Positions 55,708-64,000 of a DNA stretch of 64,000 bases are shown here, piece after piece. Within the stretch, counting starts at the first letter, position 1, and every line of letters begins with the position of its first letter. Under the pieces are notes generated by a model. The model had not been told where the DNA came from, made no database searches, and saw nothing but the letters and a program-made list of their open reading frames with translations. Origin of the DNA: Flavobacterium ammoniigenes (GTDB lineage: Bacteria; Bacteroidota; Bacteroidia; Flavobacteriales; Flavobacteriaceae); NCBI RefSeq assembly GCF_020886055.1, contig NZ_AP025184.1, positions 1,860,001-1,924,000 on the forward strand. Reading direction: 5' to 3'. The translations under genes and the position numbers were made by a program.

Positions 55708-55732
55708 CCATCACTAATATTGATACATTTCC
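55708..55732 (-). repeat. Cassette-boundary repeat, copy 5
   Basis: Unit as at 48765-48789, 5 bases after the immunity gene stop at 55737. Confidence 0.7.
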
Positions 55733-55736
55733 CACT

Positions 55737-56234
55737 TTACCTTACCAAATTTTTAATTATTTTTATTTCTGTAGTATTAATATTACACAAGTCTATATCA
55801 ACCATACGAACTTTAAACCCTATTTCATTAATTTTTAAATAGTTTGTAAATATCATTTTTTCTTTACTTATATCCGCTTTCTTATTAAAGCTTAAATATA
55901 TCAAGGCTATTCCATATTTTTCTTTGTCAAAAAGAATTCTTTTATCTGTAACTAATTTAGACCATAAATTAGAATTATTATTTTCTCTTATTACTATACC
56001 GTTATTCAAATCTTCGTTTGAAACAGCATCAATATCAAATTTTTCTAAATCTACATTACAAATTGGATAAAATTCAATGTATCTTAAAGATCCTGAACTA
56101 CTATTATTAAATTTAACTATTCCATAACCTGTGTAACTTATATTATTTGAATATTTAATTATACATTCATTTTTCTTTTTTTCACAACTTATATGAAAAG
56201 CGGCAAATAAAATTAAAAAAAATAGTTTTTTCAT
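55737..56234 (-). CDS. Putative lipoprotein immunity protein for the metzincin tip
   Basis: A 165-residue protein with a lipoprotein signal peptide whose Cys lies at about residue 17 (HISCEKK). It starts inside the toxin stop (ATGA overlap at 56231-56234), so its translation is coupled. A periplasmic lipid anchor suits protection from a protease entering the envelope. No family recognised. Start ATG at 56234. Confidence 0.68.
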   Translation of the reverse strand: MKKLFFLILFAAFHISCEKKKNECIIKYSNNISYTGYGIVKFNNSSSGSLRYIEFYPICNVDLEKFDIDAVSNEDLNNGIVIRENNNSNLWSKLVTDKRILFDKEKYGIALIYLSFNKKADISKEKMIFTNYLKINEIGFKVRMVDIDLCNINTTEIKIIKNLVR

Positions 56235-57874
56235 GGTTTTGTTTTTAATGATTTATCAACTGTCATTGTTCCAATAATTCTATTTGTTGAAACATTTGTT
56301 TTTGCTCTTGACATTGCATGCTGTATCCATGTTTTGTATTGATTAACATTTAAATTAGTTGAATTGCGATTACCCATTACATTATTTTCATAGCCTTCGT
56401 GAGGTACCGCAAATCTTAAATCTTCAGGAATCCATTTCTTATTTCTATTATCATCATATCTATCACTCAGTCCTAAAAGATGCATAGACTCATGAAATAC
56501 TGTATTATTGTTTGTGCCACTATCATATATGGTCCCAGTTTTTCCAGCTAGAAATCTAGTTTTTTTACCTTCACTACTAATTTCTAAACTATTAACGTGC
56601 GAAATATTATTGTCTTCTGCGGCTGAATCAAAAGTTAATAAATTTTCACCTTGTTTTAAGTCTTTCTCTTTTTTGGTACTATCATATTTATAGTTTACAC
56701 CTATACTTACAGAAATTCCATTGATTGTTTTTGTTTTGAGATTATCATTGGCAAATTTATTTAATTCACCTGCTCTTATATTACTAGCTCCATCTCCTTT
56801 TATATAAACAGTAGCACTAATTTTTATACCTGTTATGTTTCCATCTTTATCTCTGATAAAATCAATAAGATAATCTTTTCCATCAAAATCTGAAAACCCT
56901 AAAGGGTCATTATTTACATAGGCATACGGAGTTTCACTAATAAATTTTTCAGCCAATGGGTCAATATTCATCCAACGTCCTAATGCTGGGTCATAATTCC
57001 TAGCCCCATAATCATATTGGTTCAACCCCAGCTCGTCTTGCAGTTCCTTTCCATTGTATTGGTACTTGTACTCTGGTTGGTAATTATCTACATTATAACT
57101 ATTATGCTTCAACCCAAATGGATAGTAGTTACTTTCTTCAAGAATTTTCAATGAACCTGTTGTCGTGTCTTTAGCATAACTCAATCGAGTATTCCCTAAA
57201 TGGTCTGTGTAATTAAACACATAGCTGTAGGTGTTTATTCCGCTAACAGGAGTGTTTTTCACATAGCCTTCCGCCGTTGGAAAAAACTGTAACACTGCAT
57301 TTTTATACTGGTAACCTCCTAAATAATCCGTTGTAGTTACCGTTGTGTTTTCTGTAACTACCTTTTGTACTTTTTGCCCACTAGCGTTGTAAAAATACAC
57401 AATATTTCCAGTTGGAAAAATTATTTTAGTAGGCAGGTTCAAGTGGTTATACACAATACCTGTAATATTCTTGTTTTTGTCCACGGTCATATTACCGTTA
57501 GCATCATATACATAATCATCTCCTGTCGTGTTGCCATCTTTAAAACCACTGGTGTTATTAGTCGCATCCGTTACACTTTTGAGTTGGTTACTGTTAGTTC
57601 CATAGTTGTACCCTAAATTATCAATTTGTATGGGTAAATACTGTTCGTCTCGGTCGCCATAACGGCTTAAATTCATAATATTACCATTCTTATCATAACT
57701 CAGGTTTTCGTTATACATACCAGTCAATTGCCCTGATTTTTGGTAGTTCGCCTCTTTCAAACGGTTCAAATTATCGTATTTGTAACCATAGTTCCTCACA
57801 AATCCCCCATCGGTAGCGGTGCTCCAAAACGTTTCTGCAATATTCCCATTATAGAGTTTCCCAGCAGCACCCAT
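56231..57874 (-). CDS. Truncated RHS core with metzincin protease tip
   Basis: A 547-residue RHS protein beginning at AAGKLYNGNIAETFWS, the same core position as the 51624 copy, with the ATG supplied by the hairpin repeat 57878-57954. The core ends in DPALGRWMNIDPLAEKF. The tip (about 335-547) contains TVFHESMHLLGLSDRYDD, which has the HExxHxxGxxD zinc pattern of metzincin peptidases, and a later NNVMGN that could be the Met-turn. It overlaps the next gene by four bases (ATGA). It has no signal peptide. Confidence 0.8.
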   Translation of the reverse strand: MGAAGKLYNGNIAETFWSTATDGGFVRNYGYKYDNLNRLKEANYQKSGQLTGMYNENLSYDKNGNIMNLSRYGDRDEQYLPIQIDNLGYNYGTNSNQLKSVTDATNNTSGFKDGNTTGDDYVYDANGNMTVDKNKNITGIVYNHLNLPTKIIFPTGNIVYFYNASGQKVQKVVTENTTVTTTDYLGGYQYKNAVLQFFPTAEGYVKNTPVSGINTYSYVFNYTDHLGNTRLSYAKDTTTGSLKILEESNYYPFGLKHNSYNVDNYQPEYKYQYNGKELQDELGLNQYDYGARNYDPALGRWMNIDPLAEKFISETPYAYVNNDPLGFSDFDGKDYLIDFIRDKDGNITGIKISATVYIKGDGASNIRAGELNKFANDNLKTKTINGISVSIGVNYKYDSTKKEKDLKQGENLLTFDSAAEDNNISHVNSLEISSEGKKTRFLAGKTGTIYDSGTNNNTVFHESMHLLGLSDRYDDNRNKKWIPEDLRFAVPHEGYENNVMGNRNSTNLNVNQYKTWIQHAMSRAKTNVSTNRIIGTMTVDKSLKTKP

Positions 57875-57877
57875 CCC

Positions 57878-57954
57878 GTCTTCTCAACCCGTACTGTCCC
57901 GCTATTCGCTATATCACCTAGCGGGGGATGCCGCTACTATCGGGGCTAGAATAC
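57878..57954 (-). repeat. Dispersed hairpin repeat, copy 4
   Basis: As at 51628-51704, with some substitutions (ATATCACC for ATATCCCC). It adjoins the 5' edge of the metzincin copy. Confidence 0.75.
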
Positions 57955-57972
57955 CTATTTATTTTTCAGTAC

Positions 57973-58000
57973 AAAAAAAGCAACCGAAGTTGCTCATTTT
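57973..58000 (-). terminator. Terminator of the main RHS cassette
   Basis: GCAAC with GTTGC around 4 bases, after a run of seven A and before TTTT; almost identical to 55588-55613. Confidence 0.65.
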
Positions 58001-58012
58001 AAATTAGATTTT

Positions 58013-58037
58013 CATCACTAATTTTGATAGATTACTT
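58013..58037 (-). repeat. Cassette-boundary repeat, extra copy 6
   Basis: Unit as at 48765-48789. It is the only copy not directly after a gene and lies about 60 bases beyond copy 7, which suggests a deleted or degraded cassette between them. Confidence 0.65.
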
Positions 58038-58096
58038 CGCTAGATACTCACATACCACACGAAAGGATTCGTGCGGGAGCGGGGGGATTTATAACT

Positions 58097-58121
58097 CCAT
58101 CACTAACTTTGATACACTACC
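58097..58121 (-). repeat. Cassette-boundary repeat, copy 7
   Basis: Unit as at 48765-48789, 3 bases after the stop of the membrane immunity gene at 58125. Confidence 0.7.
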
Positions 58122-58124
58122 TGA

Positions 58125-58550
58125 TTAATTTTGAAATATCTTTACAATCATGACCGCACATATAAAATATAGGGGTAAAATCCCGATAGAACTTAAAAAA
58201 TAGGCTACAAAGAGCTTCCCATTATGATATTTGTACTTTGATACCAGTTGGTTATATTTCTCTTTATAAAAAATTAAAAAATAATTTAGTGTTAAAAAGG
58301 GTAACAAGTACGATATGAAAAAACTAAAAAAGGCATCTATTTTGGTTCCGGTAAAAATATCAATGGGAATAATGAAAATTTTTTCAGTTATACCTAAATC
58401 ACTAAATACAAACAAAAGAAAAACTAAATTCAATGCCATAGATATTGACATAAATACCATTGTAAATACTTTCCAATTGTTTAGATTTTCTGGTTTTGAC
58501 TGGGCTTTTAAAATACAATCGACCCATATTTTATAATAAATTTTCATCAT
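58125..58550 (-). CDS. Putative multi-TM immunity protein for the membrane-active tip
   Basis: A 141-residue protein with about three to four TM helices (near 28-48, 65-85, 80-100 and 118-138) and short loops, like the integral-membrane immunity proteins of pore-forming colicins. It overlaps the toxin stop (ATGATG at 58545-58550), so it is translationally coupled. Its location fits a tip that inserts into the membrane. Family unrecognised. Confidence 0.65.
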   Translation of the reverse strand: MMKIYYKIWVDCILKAQSKPENLNNWKVFTMVFMSISMALNLVFLLFVFSDLGITEKIFIIPIDIFTGTKIDAFFSFFISYLLPFLTLNYFLIFYKEKYNQLVSKYKYHNGKLFVAYFLSSIGILPLYFICAVMIVKIFQN

Positions 58551-61500
58551 TTTTTATTTTCTTGAACTGCATCATAAATCATTGTTGCTCCACCATATAT
58601 CAATACACCAGCTCCAATAGTCCAACCTACAGGGTTTGATATTAATCCAAAGTAAGCTAATCCTGTCGCTCCCAAACCAATAGCTCCAACTCCAGCATCA
58701 TAAACATCTCTGTGTTTTGCAACTTCAGACCAGCCACCTAAATTATGTTCATTAATCACTTTACCAACGGAATACCCTGTTGTAACGATACTTCCTGCTA
58801 CTCCCAATCCTTTAGCAACTTTAAGGTAATTTTGTGCACCTTTACTAAGTTCACTAAGTTTTCCTGCTTCTGCTATCAGGTTTGTTTTTATATCGTTTCC
58901 TAAACCAACGGATCCTAATGTGTTATTTAACCCTGTATTTATTCCCTCGTTTATTTTAAAGTCCGCATAAGAACCCGAATTTGCTTTATGTGTGGTTATG
59001 GAAACTTCTTGCAGATGGTGGGTTCCTCCAGCATCGGTAAAGGCTTCTCCGTTAGTACCAAAGGTTTTAAATCCGTTGTCGTTTGAGAGGCGGTTCATTA
59101 GTCGCTCGTAGCCACCGCCACCTCTGTCAAACCTTCTTTGCAGTCTGTTAAATTCTCGTTGGGTTACTTTCATAGACACATCATCGTGTCCGTCGTTTAT
59201 GGTATGTGTCTTGCCGTTAACCTCATAGTCGGTTAAGCCTGTTGGGTCAACTCTGTTAATCGGGTTATTGCTTACAAAATGGTACGGTGTTTTGTTTGGA
59301 GCAAGTTCCGCCAAAGGGTCAACATTCATCCAACTTCCGAGTGCAGGGTCATAATTCCTAGCCCCATAATCATATTGGTTCAACCCCAGCTCGACTTGCA
59401 GTTCCTTGCCATTGTATTGGTACTTATAATCCTGTTGAAAATTATCTAAATTATAACTATTGTGCTTTAATCCAAAAGGATAGTAATTGCTTTCTTCAAG
59501 AATTTTCAATGAACCTGTTGTGGTATCTTTAGTATAACTCAATCGAGTATTCCCTAAATGATCCGTGTAATTAAACACATAGCTGTAGGTGTTCGTTCCA
59601 CTCAAAGGAGTGTTTTTCACATAACCTTCTGCCGTTGGGAAGTATTGCAATACCGTGTTTTGGTATTGGTAACCCCCTAAATAATCAGTCGTGGTTACTG
59701 TTGCATTCTCCGTTACTACCTTCTGCACCTTTTGCCCACTAGCGTTGTAAAAATACACAATATTTCCAGTTGGGAAAATTATTTTAGTCGGCAGGTTCAA
59801 ATGGTTATAAGTAATAGCGGTAATATTTTTGTTTTTATCCACCGTCATATTACCATTGGCATCATAGACATAATCATCTCCTGTGGTGTTACCATCCTTG
59901 AACCCGCTGGTATTATTAGTCGCATCCGTTACACTTTTCAATTGGTTACTGTTAGTTCCATAGTTGTACCCTAAATTGTCAATTTGGATAGGCAAATACT
60001 GCTCGTCTCGGTCGCCATTACGGCTTAAATTCATAATATTACCATTCTTATCATAACTCAGGTTTTCGTTATACATACCAGTCAATTGCCCTGATTTTTG
60101 GTAGTTCGCCTCTTTCAAACGGTTCAAATTGTCGTATTTATAGCCGTAGTTCCTCACAAAACCACCATCGGTAGCGGTGCTCCAAAATGTCTCGGCTATG
60201 TTTCCATTGTACAATTTATTTGCCGCATTTACGTTTCCATCTACCGTATTGTAATTTAGCTTAAACGAGAACAAATCCGCTGGGTCAGTTCCTACATTTA
60301 AGTTAGCGACAGAATTAATTGCTGTCATCCAGCCTCTAATGTTATAGCTATAATCCACTTTTTGCAGTGGTGTAGCACTGGTATTCCCTACTTTTTTACT
60401 TATCAATTGTCCTAGCTCATCATAGGTATTATCCGCTAATAATTGCTCGGCTCCTCCGTTAATTTGGTGGGTATGTTGAATCAATCTATCTTGGGCTGTA
60501 TAGGCAAAAGTGTCTTTAACGACCAACTCACTATCGCCAGTTGTTCTTTTGTGTTTTTGTATCGTGTACTGCAACTGTCCAGAGAAAACATCCAGTTTAC
60601 TATCGGTATAGGTATACCCTCCTAAATAATTGGTGGTGTAACTACGTATTGGTCGGTATTTGTAATCGTACAAGACATAATTTATTTCTGCTTTAACCTC
60701 AGCGGTAGTAGTCGGCACACGCATCCAAGAACCTGTCGCAAGTCCTTTAGTTGCGGTGGTTACGGTTTGCCCTTCTACGTTAGTTGCTGTACTTACATTC
60801 GGTATTGCATAATTATCATAATAATTCACGCTAAGGAGCTTAAAACTTGTGGGTGCCACGTTGTTACTATAATTCACCGCTATAGCATCTATACTACTTG
60901 AAGCTTGCTTATTCTCATTGATAGTGGTAGCGTTATTTTGAGCTTGCTGCATCGTGCCTCGGGTACTACTAGTTGCAGGGCTATTCAACCAACCCGTATA
61001 GACCACTCTATTAAACGCATCATATTTGGTGATCAACCAACCTGAAGTGGTCAGATCACTAAAAGGCGAGAATGCGGGCCCTGTTGCTACTACTCTATCG
61101 AGTTTGTCATACACCATATATTCCCACTGCTTACCCGGTAGTTTTTTGGCCACTAATCGGTTGCGGTAGTCGTATTGGTATTGGTAGCACAACTCGTCCA
61201 GTACTGATGAACCGGTATCGCCTTCGGCTTTAGGTGGCAATACATAAGTCAAATTACCATACACATCGTATACATAGTAGGTATCATGAGCCACACCGCT
61301 GTCATAATTACGTTTTAGTACAACACGACCTTCTTTATCTTTAAATTCTTCAATTGGATTGTTGTTCTCGTCGGTAGTCACCGTTTTGTACAATACATTA
61401 GCGGCATACGAGCCAATTGCGGTAATGCTAGGCACATAGTCTGCGGTCAAAATCACATCAAAGCGTTTCACCTCATCCGCAGTATTGGTTTGGTAGTCCA

Positions 61501-64000
61501 ATTTAATCTCGTGTCCTTGACCTACAGCCCAATCATTACCCGGTGCCGCTTGTTTCAATACTCTACTAAGTGGCGAAGATTCCAAGACTTTCTCAGAAAA
61601 CGGGTTAGCCGTATTCTCATAGCTTGACGTATTGTAAAAGGACAACGTATTACTTTGAGAATTACTATCAAATGCCATATTTCGGTTACTACCCACAAAA
61701 GGCAAATATTCCTTAGTTTGTCTTCCAAAACTGTCGTATTCGGTATGGGTTACAATATCCTTTCCTGTATTAGACTGTTGGTTAGCAATTTGTTGAATGG
61801 GTCTACCTAGTCCATCAAAATAAGTAATACCCACTTTAGCTTGTGCTGGTGTTGGAGAAGCTATAGAATTGGCACTAGCCACTTTATAGGCTCTGGTAAT
61901 AATGAAGTTTTTATCCTGGGCAGGATTAGCAAGCCCGCCACAATCACTACTAGTTCCTGGAACCAACGGGCAATTATCGGTAGCATCCAAAACATATCCC
62001 TCTGGCGCAGAACACTGTGTTACAAAACTAGACGCAGCCCCTAGTCCATCGCCATCCACATCGGCATACCACTTAGTGTTGGGATTAATTGTATTTTTAG
62101 TATCGTCACAATCCGTGCTATTAGTTACATATCCTGTTGGTTGCACACTATAGTATAAGGTAATACTAGCATTCCCAAAACCATCCCCATCAGCGTCGCT
62201 ATAAAAAGTTTGCGGCGCAATATTGGTAATGTTCACTGTACTATCATCATAATCACTGGAGTTAGTAACATAACCTACTGGCTTAACGCTATAATACACC
62301 GTTACCGTTGGACTTCCAAAGGTATCTCCATCGACATCACGATAAAAAGTAGAAGGAGCTATATTGGTAATGTTTACCGTTGTATCGTCATAATCATTGG
62401 AGTTACGCACATATCCTGTTGGCTGGGTACAAGATGCAGTGCTTATTGCCGAAGTTCCGTAGCCGTCACCATCAGCATCACGATACCAAACGGTGGTAGG
62501 ATTCAATGAAGCATCTGAATCATTGCAATCGGTATTGTTGGTTACATAACCCGATGGTTTTACGCTATAATATACGCTTACTGTAGCACTTCCATAAGTA
62601 TCACTATCGGCATCTCTGTAAAACGTAGAAGGTGCTATATTAGTAATGTTTATCGTAGTATCGTCATAATCATTGGAGTTGCGTACATAACCTGTTGGCT
62701 GGTTACAAGATGCAGTGCTACTTACTGAACTTCCGTAACCGTCATTATCAGCATCACGGTACCATAGTGTATTAGGATTTAATGATGCATCTGAATCGTT
62801 GCAATCAGTACTATTGGTTACATAACCTGTTGGTTTTACACTATAAAACACCGTTACTGTTGAACTTCCAAAAGTATCATTATCGGCATCACGGTAAAAT
62901 GTTTGAGGAGCGATATTGGTGATATTTACCGTTGTGTCATTGTAGTCACTCGAGTTACGTACGTACTCCGCAGGCTGAGTACATGATGATGTGCTTGTGG
63001 CTGAAGTTCCATAACCGTCTCCGTCGGCATCCCGATACCAAAGCGTATTTGGATTCAAACTTACATCACTATCATTACAATCGGTATTATTGGTTACATA
63101 CCCTGTTGGTCGTACACTATAATAAACGGTAACTGATGGGTTTCCAAAACTATCTCCATCGGCATCCCTGTAAAAAGTAGAAGGAGCGATATTGGTAATG
63201 TTTACAGTAGTGTCATTGTAATCACTGGAGTTACGTACATACCCTGTAGGCTGGGTACAACTCAATACCGGAGCTCCTCCAGAGCCATAACCATCGCCAT
63301 CATTATCTCTAAACCAAGGGGTGTTTGGGTTTAGTGTAGCATCACCATCATTACAATCGGAACTATTAGTTACATATCCTGAAAGCAATACGCTATAATA
63401 TACTGTAACTGTTGGACTTCCAAAACCATCATTATCTGCATCACGGTAAAAAGTAGCAGGCGCAATATTAGTAATGTTGGTTGTGCCATCATTATAATCG
63501 CTTGAGTTACGCACATACCCAGTTGGCTGGGTACATGAAGCGGTAGTTGTTGCTGAAGTTCCGTAGCCGTCACCATCTGCATCACGGTACCAAACCGTGT
63601 TGGGATTTAAACTCACATCACCATCATTACAATCCGAACTATTAGTTACATAACCCGTGGGTTTAACACTATAATATACGGTAATAGTTGCACTACCATA
63701 TCCATCACCATCAGCATCACGATAAAAAGTTTGAGGTGCAATGTTGGTAATGTTTATAGTTCCATCATTGTAATCACTTGAATTACGAACATAACCTGAA
63801 GGTTGCGAACAAGATGCTGTAGTTAGACTACTCGTGCCATAGCCATCTCCGTCGGCATCTCGGTACCAAACTGTAGCAGGATTTAGTGAATTATCATAAT
63901 CATTACAGTCTCCACTATTTCTTGAATAGCCAGATGGTTGTAAACAGCTAAATACCGGAGCTCCTCCTAAACCATAACCATCCCCATCGTTATCTCTAAA
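58547..64000 (-). CDS. Long MopE-repeat RHS protein with membrane-active C-terminal tip (partial)
   Basis: A giant minus-strand protein; 1817 residues are visible and the frame is still open at the right edge. It starts in this view with at least 15 MopE/calcium-motif repeats of about 43 residues (YRDADGDGYG, then PTGYV and DCNDSD or NYD types). Then come DUF6443 (AQDKNFIITRAYKV), a long YD-repeat RHS segment and the RHS core ending DPALGSWMNVDPLAE, where Ser replaces the Arg found in the other cassettes. The tip (about 200 residues) ends in several hydrophobic helices (GVGAIGLGATGLAYFGLI) that suggest membrane insertion. The immunity gene overlaps its stop. The signal peptide lies beyond the window. 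Confidence 0.88.
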   Translation of the reverse strand, partial: FRDNDGDGYGLGGAPVFSCLQPSGYSRNSGDCNDYDNSLNPATVWYRDADGDGYGTSSLTTASCSQPSGYVRNSSDYNDGTINITNIAPQTFYRDADGDGYGSATITVYYSVKPTGYVTNSSDCNDGDVSLNPNTVWYRDADGDGYGTSATTTASCTQPTGYVRNSSDYNDGTTNITNIAPATFYRDADNDGFGSPTVTVYYSVLLSGYVTNSSDCNDGDATLNPNTPWFRDNDGDGYGSGGAPVLSCTQPTGYVRNSSDYNDTTVNITNIAPSTFYRDADGDSFGNPSVTVYYSVRPTGYVTNNTDCNDSDVSLNPNTLWYRDADGDGYGTSATSTSSCTQPAEYVRNSSDYNDTTVNITNIAPQTFYRDADNDTFGSSTVTVFYSVKPTGYVTNSTDCNDSDASLNPNTLWYRDADNDGYGSSVSSTASCNQPTGYVRNSNDYDDTTINITNIAPSTFYRDADSDTYGSATVSVYYSVKPSGYVTNNTDCNDSDASLNPTTVWYRDADGDGYGTSAISTASCTQPTGYVRNSNDYDDTTVNITNIAPSTFYRDVDGDTFGSPTVTVYYSVKPVGYVTNSSDYDDSTVNITNIAPQTFYSDADGDGFGNASITLYYSVQPTGYVTNSTDCDDTKNTINPNTKWYADVDGDGLGAASSFVTQCSAPEGYVLDATDNCPLVPGTSSDCGGLANPAQDKNFIITRAYKVASANSIASPTPAQAKVGITYFDGLGRPIQQIANQQSNTGKDIVTHTEYDSFGRQTKEYLPFVGSNRNMAFDSNSQSNTLSFYNTSSYENTANPFSEKVLESSPLSRVLKQAAPGNDWAVGQGHEIKLDYQTNTADEVKRFDVILTADYVPSITAIGSYAANVLYKTVTTDENNNPIEEFKDKEGRVVLKRNYDSGVAHDTYYVYDVYGNLTYVLPPKAEGDTGSSVLDELCYQYQYDYRNRLVAKKLPGKQWEYMVYDKLDRVVATGPAFSPFSDLTTSGWLITKYDAFNRVVYTGWLNSPATSSTRGTMQQAQNNATTINENKQASSSIDAIAVNYSNNVAPTSFKLLSVNYYDNYAIPNVSTATNVEGQTVTTATKGLATGSWMRVPTTTAEVKAEINYVLYDYKYRPIRSYTTNYLGGYTYTDSKLDVFSGQLQYTIQKHKRTTGDSELVVKDTFAYTAQDRLIQHTHQINGGAEQLLADNTYDELGQLISKKVGNTSATPLQKVDYSYNIRGWMTAINSVANLNVGTDPADLFSFKLNYNTVDGNVNAANKLYNGNIAETFWSTATDGGFVRNYGYKYDNLNRLKEANYQKSGQLTGMYNENLSYDKNGNIMNLSRNGDRDEQYLPIQIDNLGYNYGTNSNQLKSVTDATNNTSGFKDGNTTGDDYVYDANGNMTVDKNKNITAITYNHLNLPTKIIFPTGNIVYFYNASGQKVQKVVTENATVTTTDYLGGYQYQNTVLQYFPTAEGYVKNTPLSGTNTYSYVFNYTDHLGNTRLSYTKDTTTGSLKILEESNYYPFGLKHNSYNLDNFQQDYKYQYNGKELQVELGLNQYDYGARNYDPALGSWMNVDPLAELAPNKTPYHFVSNNPINRVDPTGLTDYEVNGKTHTINDGHDDVSMKVTQREFNRLQRRFDRGGGGYERLMNRLSNDNGFKTFGTNGEAFTDAGGTHHLQEVSITTHKANSGSYADFKINEGINTGLNNTLGSVGLGNDIKTNLIAEAGKLSELSKGAQNYLKVAKGLGVAGSIVTTGYSVGKVINEHNLGGWSEVAKHRDVYDAGVGAIGLGATGLAYFGLISNPVGWTIGAGVLIYGGATMIYDAVQENKK
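62050..64000 (-). repeat. At least 15 MopE-like repeats coded in tandem
   Basis: Each unit is about 129 bp, coding for (W/F)YRDADGDGYG, a Cys or Tyr strand, PTGYVxNS and a D-rich end. Two unit types alternate: one starts WYRD and ends NYDD/DYND, the other starts FYRD and ends DCND. DxDxDG motifs suggest calcium binding. The run continues past the right edge. Confidence 0.85.

Larger units (their letters stand above)
55406..55736. other. 331-bp interval between two cassettes
   Basis: Contains the remaining homology to the RHS core upstream of 55405, the dispersed hairpin repeat 55492-55568, a terminator at 55588-55613, a GC-rich hairpin (GGCACGAGCG with complement, 55644-55666), and boundary repeat copy 5. 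No other gene seen. Confidence 0.7.

Noticed and set aside
62050..64000. CRISPR-like tandem repeats
   Set aside because: The units are about 129 bp, in frame, and code for calcium-motif repeats; there are no short direct repeats with unique spacers or cas genes.

Overview
This window comes from a low-GC Bacteroidota chromosome, most probably a Flavobacterium or close relative. The evidence is the gene content: BshA for bacillithiol, a retropepsin-like/RimK fusion, a GH3/beta-lactamase-fold lipoprotein, the lptD-ridA pair, flavobacterial LytTR and two-component regulators, and DUF6443-type RHS proteins. The genes are AT-rich with few Shine-Dalgarno sequences. Assignment rests on recognised protein families, not on a database search.

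Positions 1-40000 are mostly core genome: an RhlE-type DEAD-box helicase, an SLC1-type symporter, chorismate synthase, BshA, two PAP2 phosphatases, a large GH3/serine-hydrolase lipoprotein, an HdrB/HdrC-like iron-sulfur pair, envelope genes (MCE/MlaD-like, amidase, LptD, TamB), glycolysis genes (gapA, pfkA), RNA modification genes (tsaD, rsmE, a TrmH-like gene), a UmuDC pair, a GT39/GtrA/PAP2 lipid-sugar cluster and RimK. Positions 40000-44730 hold a signalling cluster: a TPR histidine kinase, a LytTR regulator with a degenerate receiver, a LuxR-type response regulator and two tiny secreted or lipid-anchored proteins.

Positions 45000-48650 are an anti-phage defence island: a tight three-gene operon (two-TM GGDEF protein, CD-NTase, Cap15-like 2TM-beta-barrel effector) followed by AbiH. 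A GGDEF cyclase together with a CBASS cyclase and a Cap15/OptE-type effector is the most unusual feature and may be a guarded CBASS or a Panoptes-like hybrid.

Positions 48650-64000 are a polymorphic RHS toxin locus on the minus strand. One long RHS gene, with at least 15 MopE-like calcium-motif repeats, runs off the right edge. Downstream of it lie three 5'-truncated RHS core copies, each with a different C-terminal tip and its own partner gene. The tips look like a membrane-active domain, a metzincin protease, a GIY-YIG-like nuclease and a SleB-like wall hydrolase. The predicted location of each partner (membrane, lipoprotein, cytosol, secreted) matches the expected site of its toxin. The cassettes are bounded by repeated DNA: a roughly 24-bp repeat after every partner gene, strong hairpin terminators, and a hairpin-bearing dispersed repeat joined to the 5' edge of each truncated copy. 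Two near-identical small orphan genes sit in the same array behind half-sites spaced 22 bp apart; similar half-sites occur near the regulator cluster, suggesting a shared LytTR-type operator.
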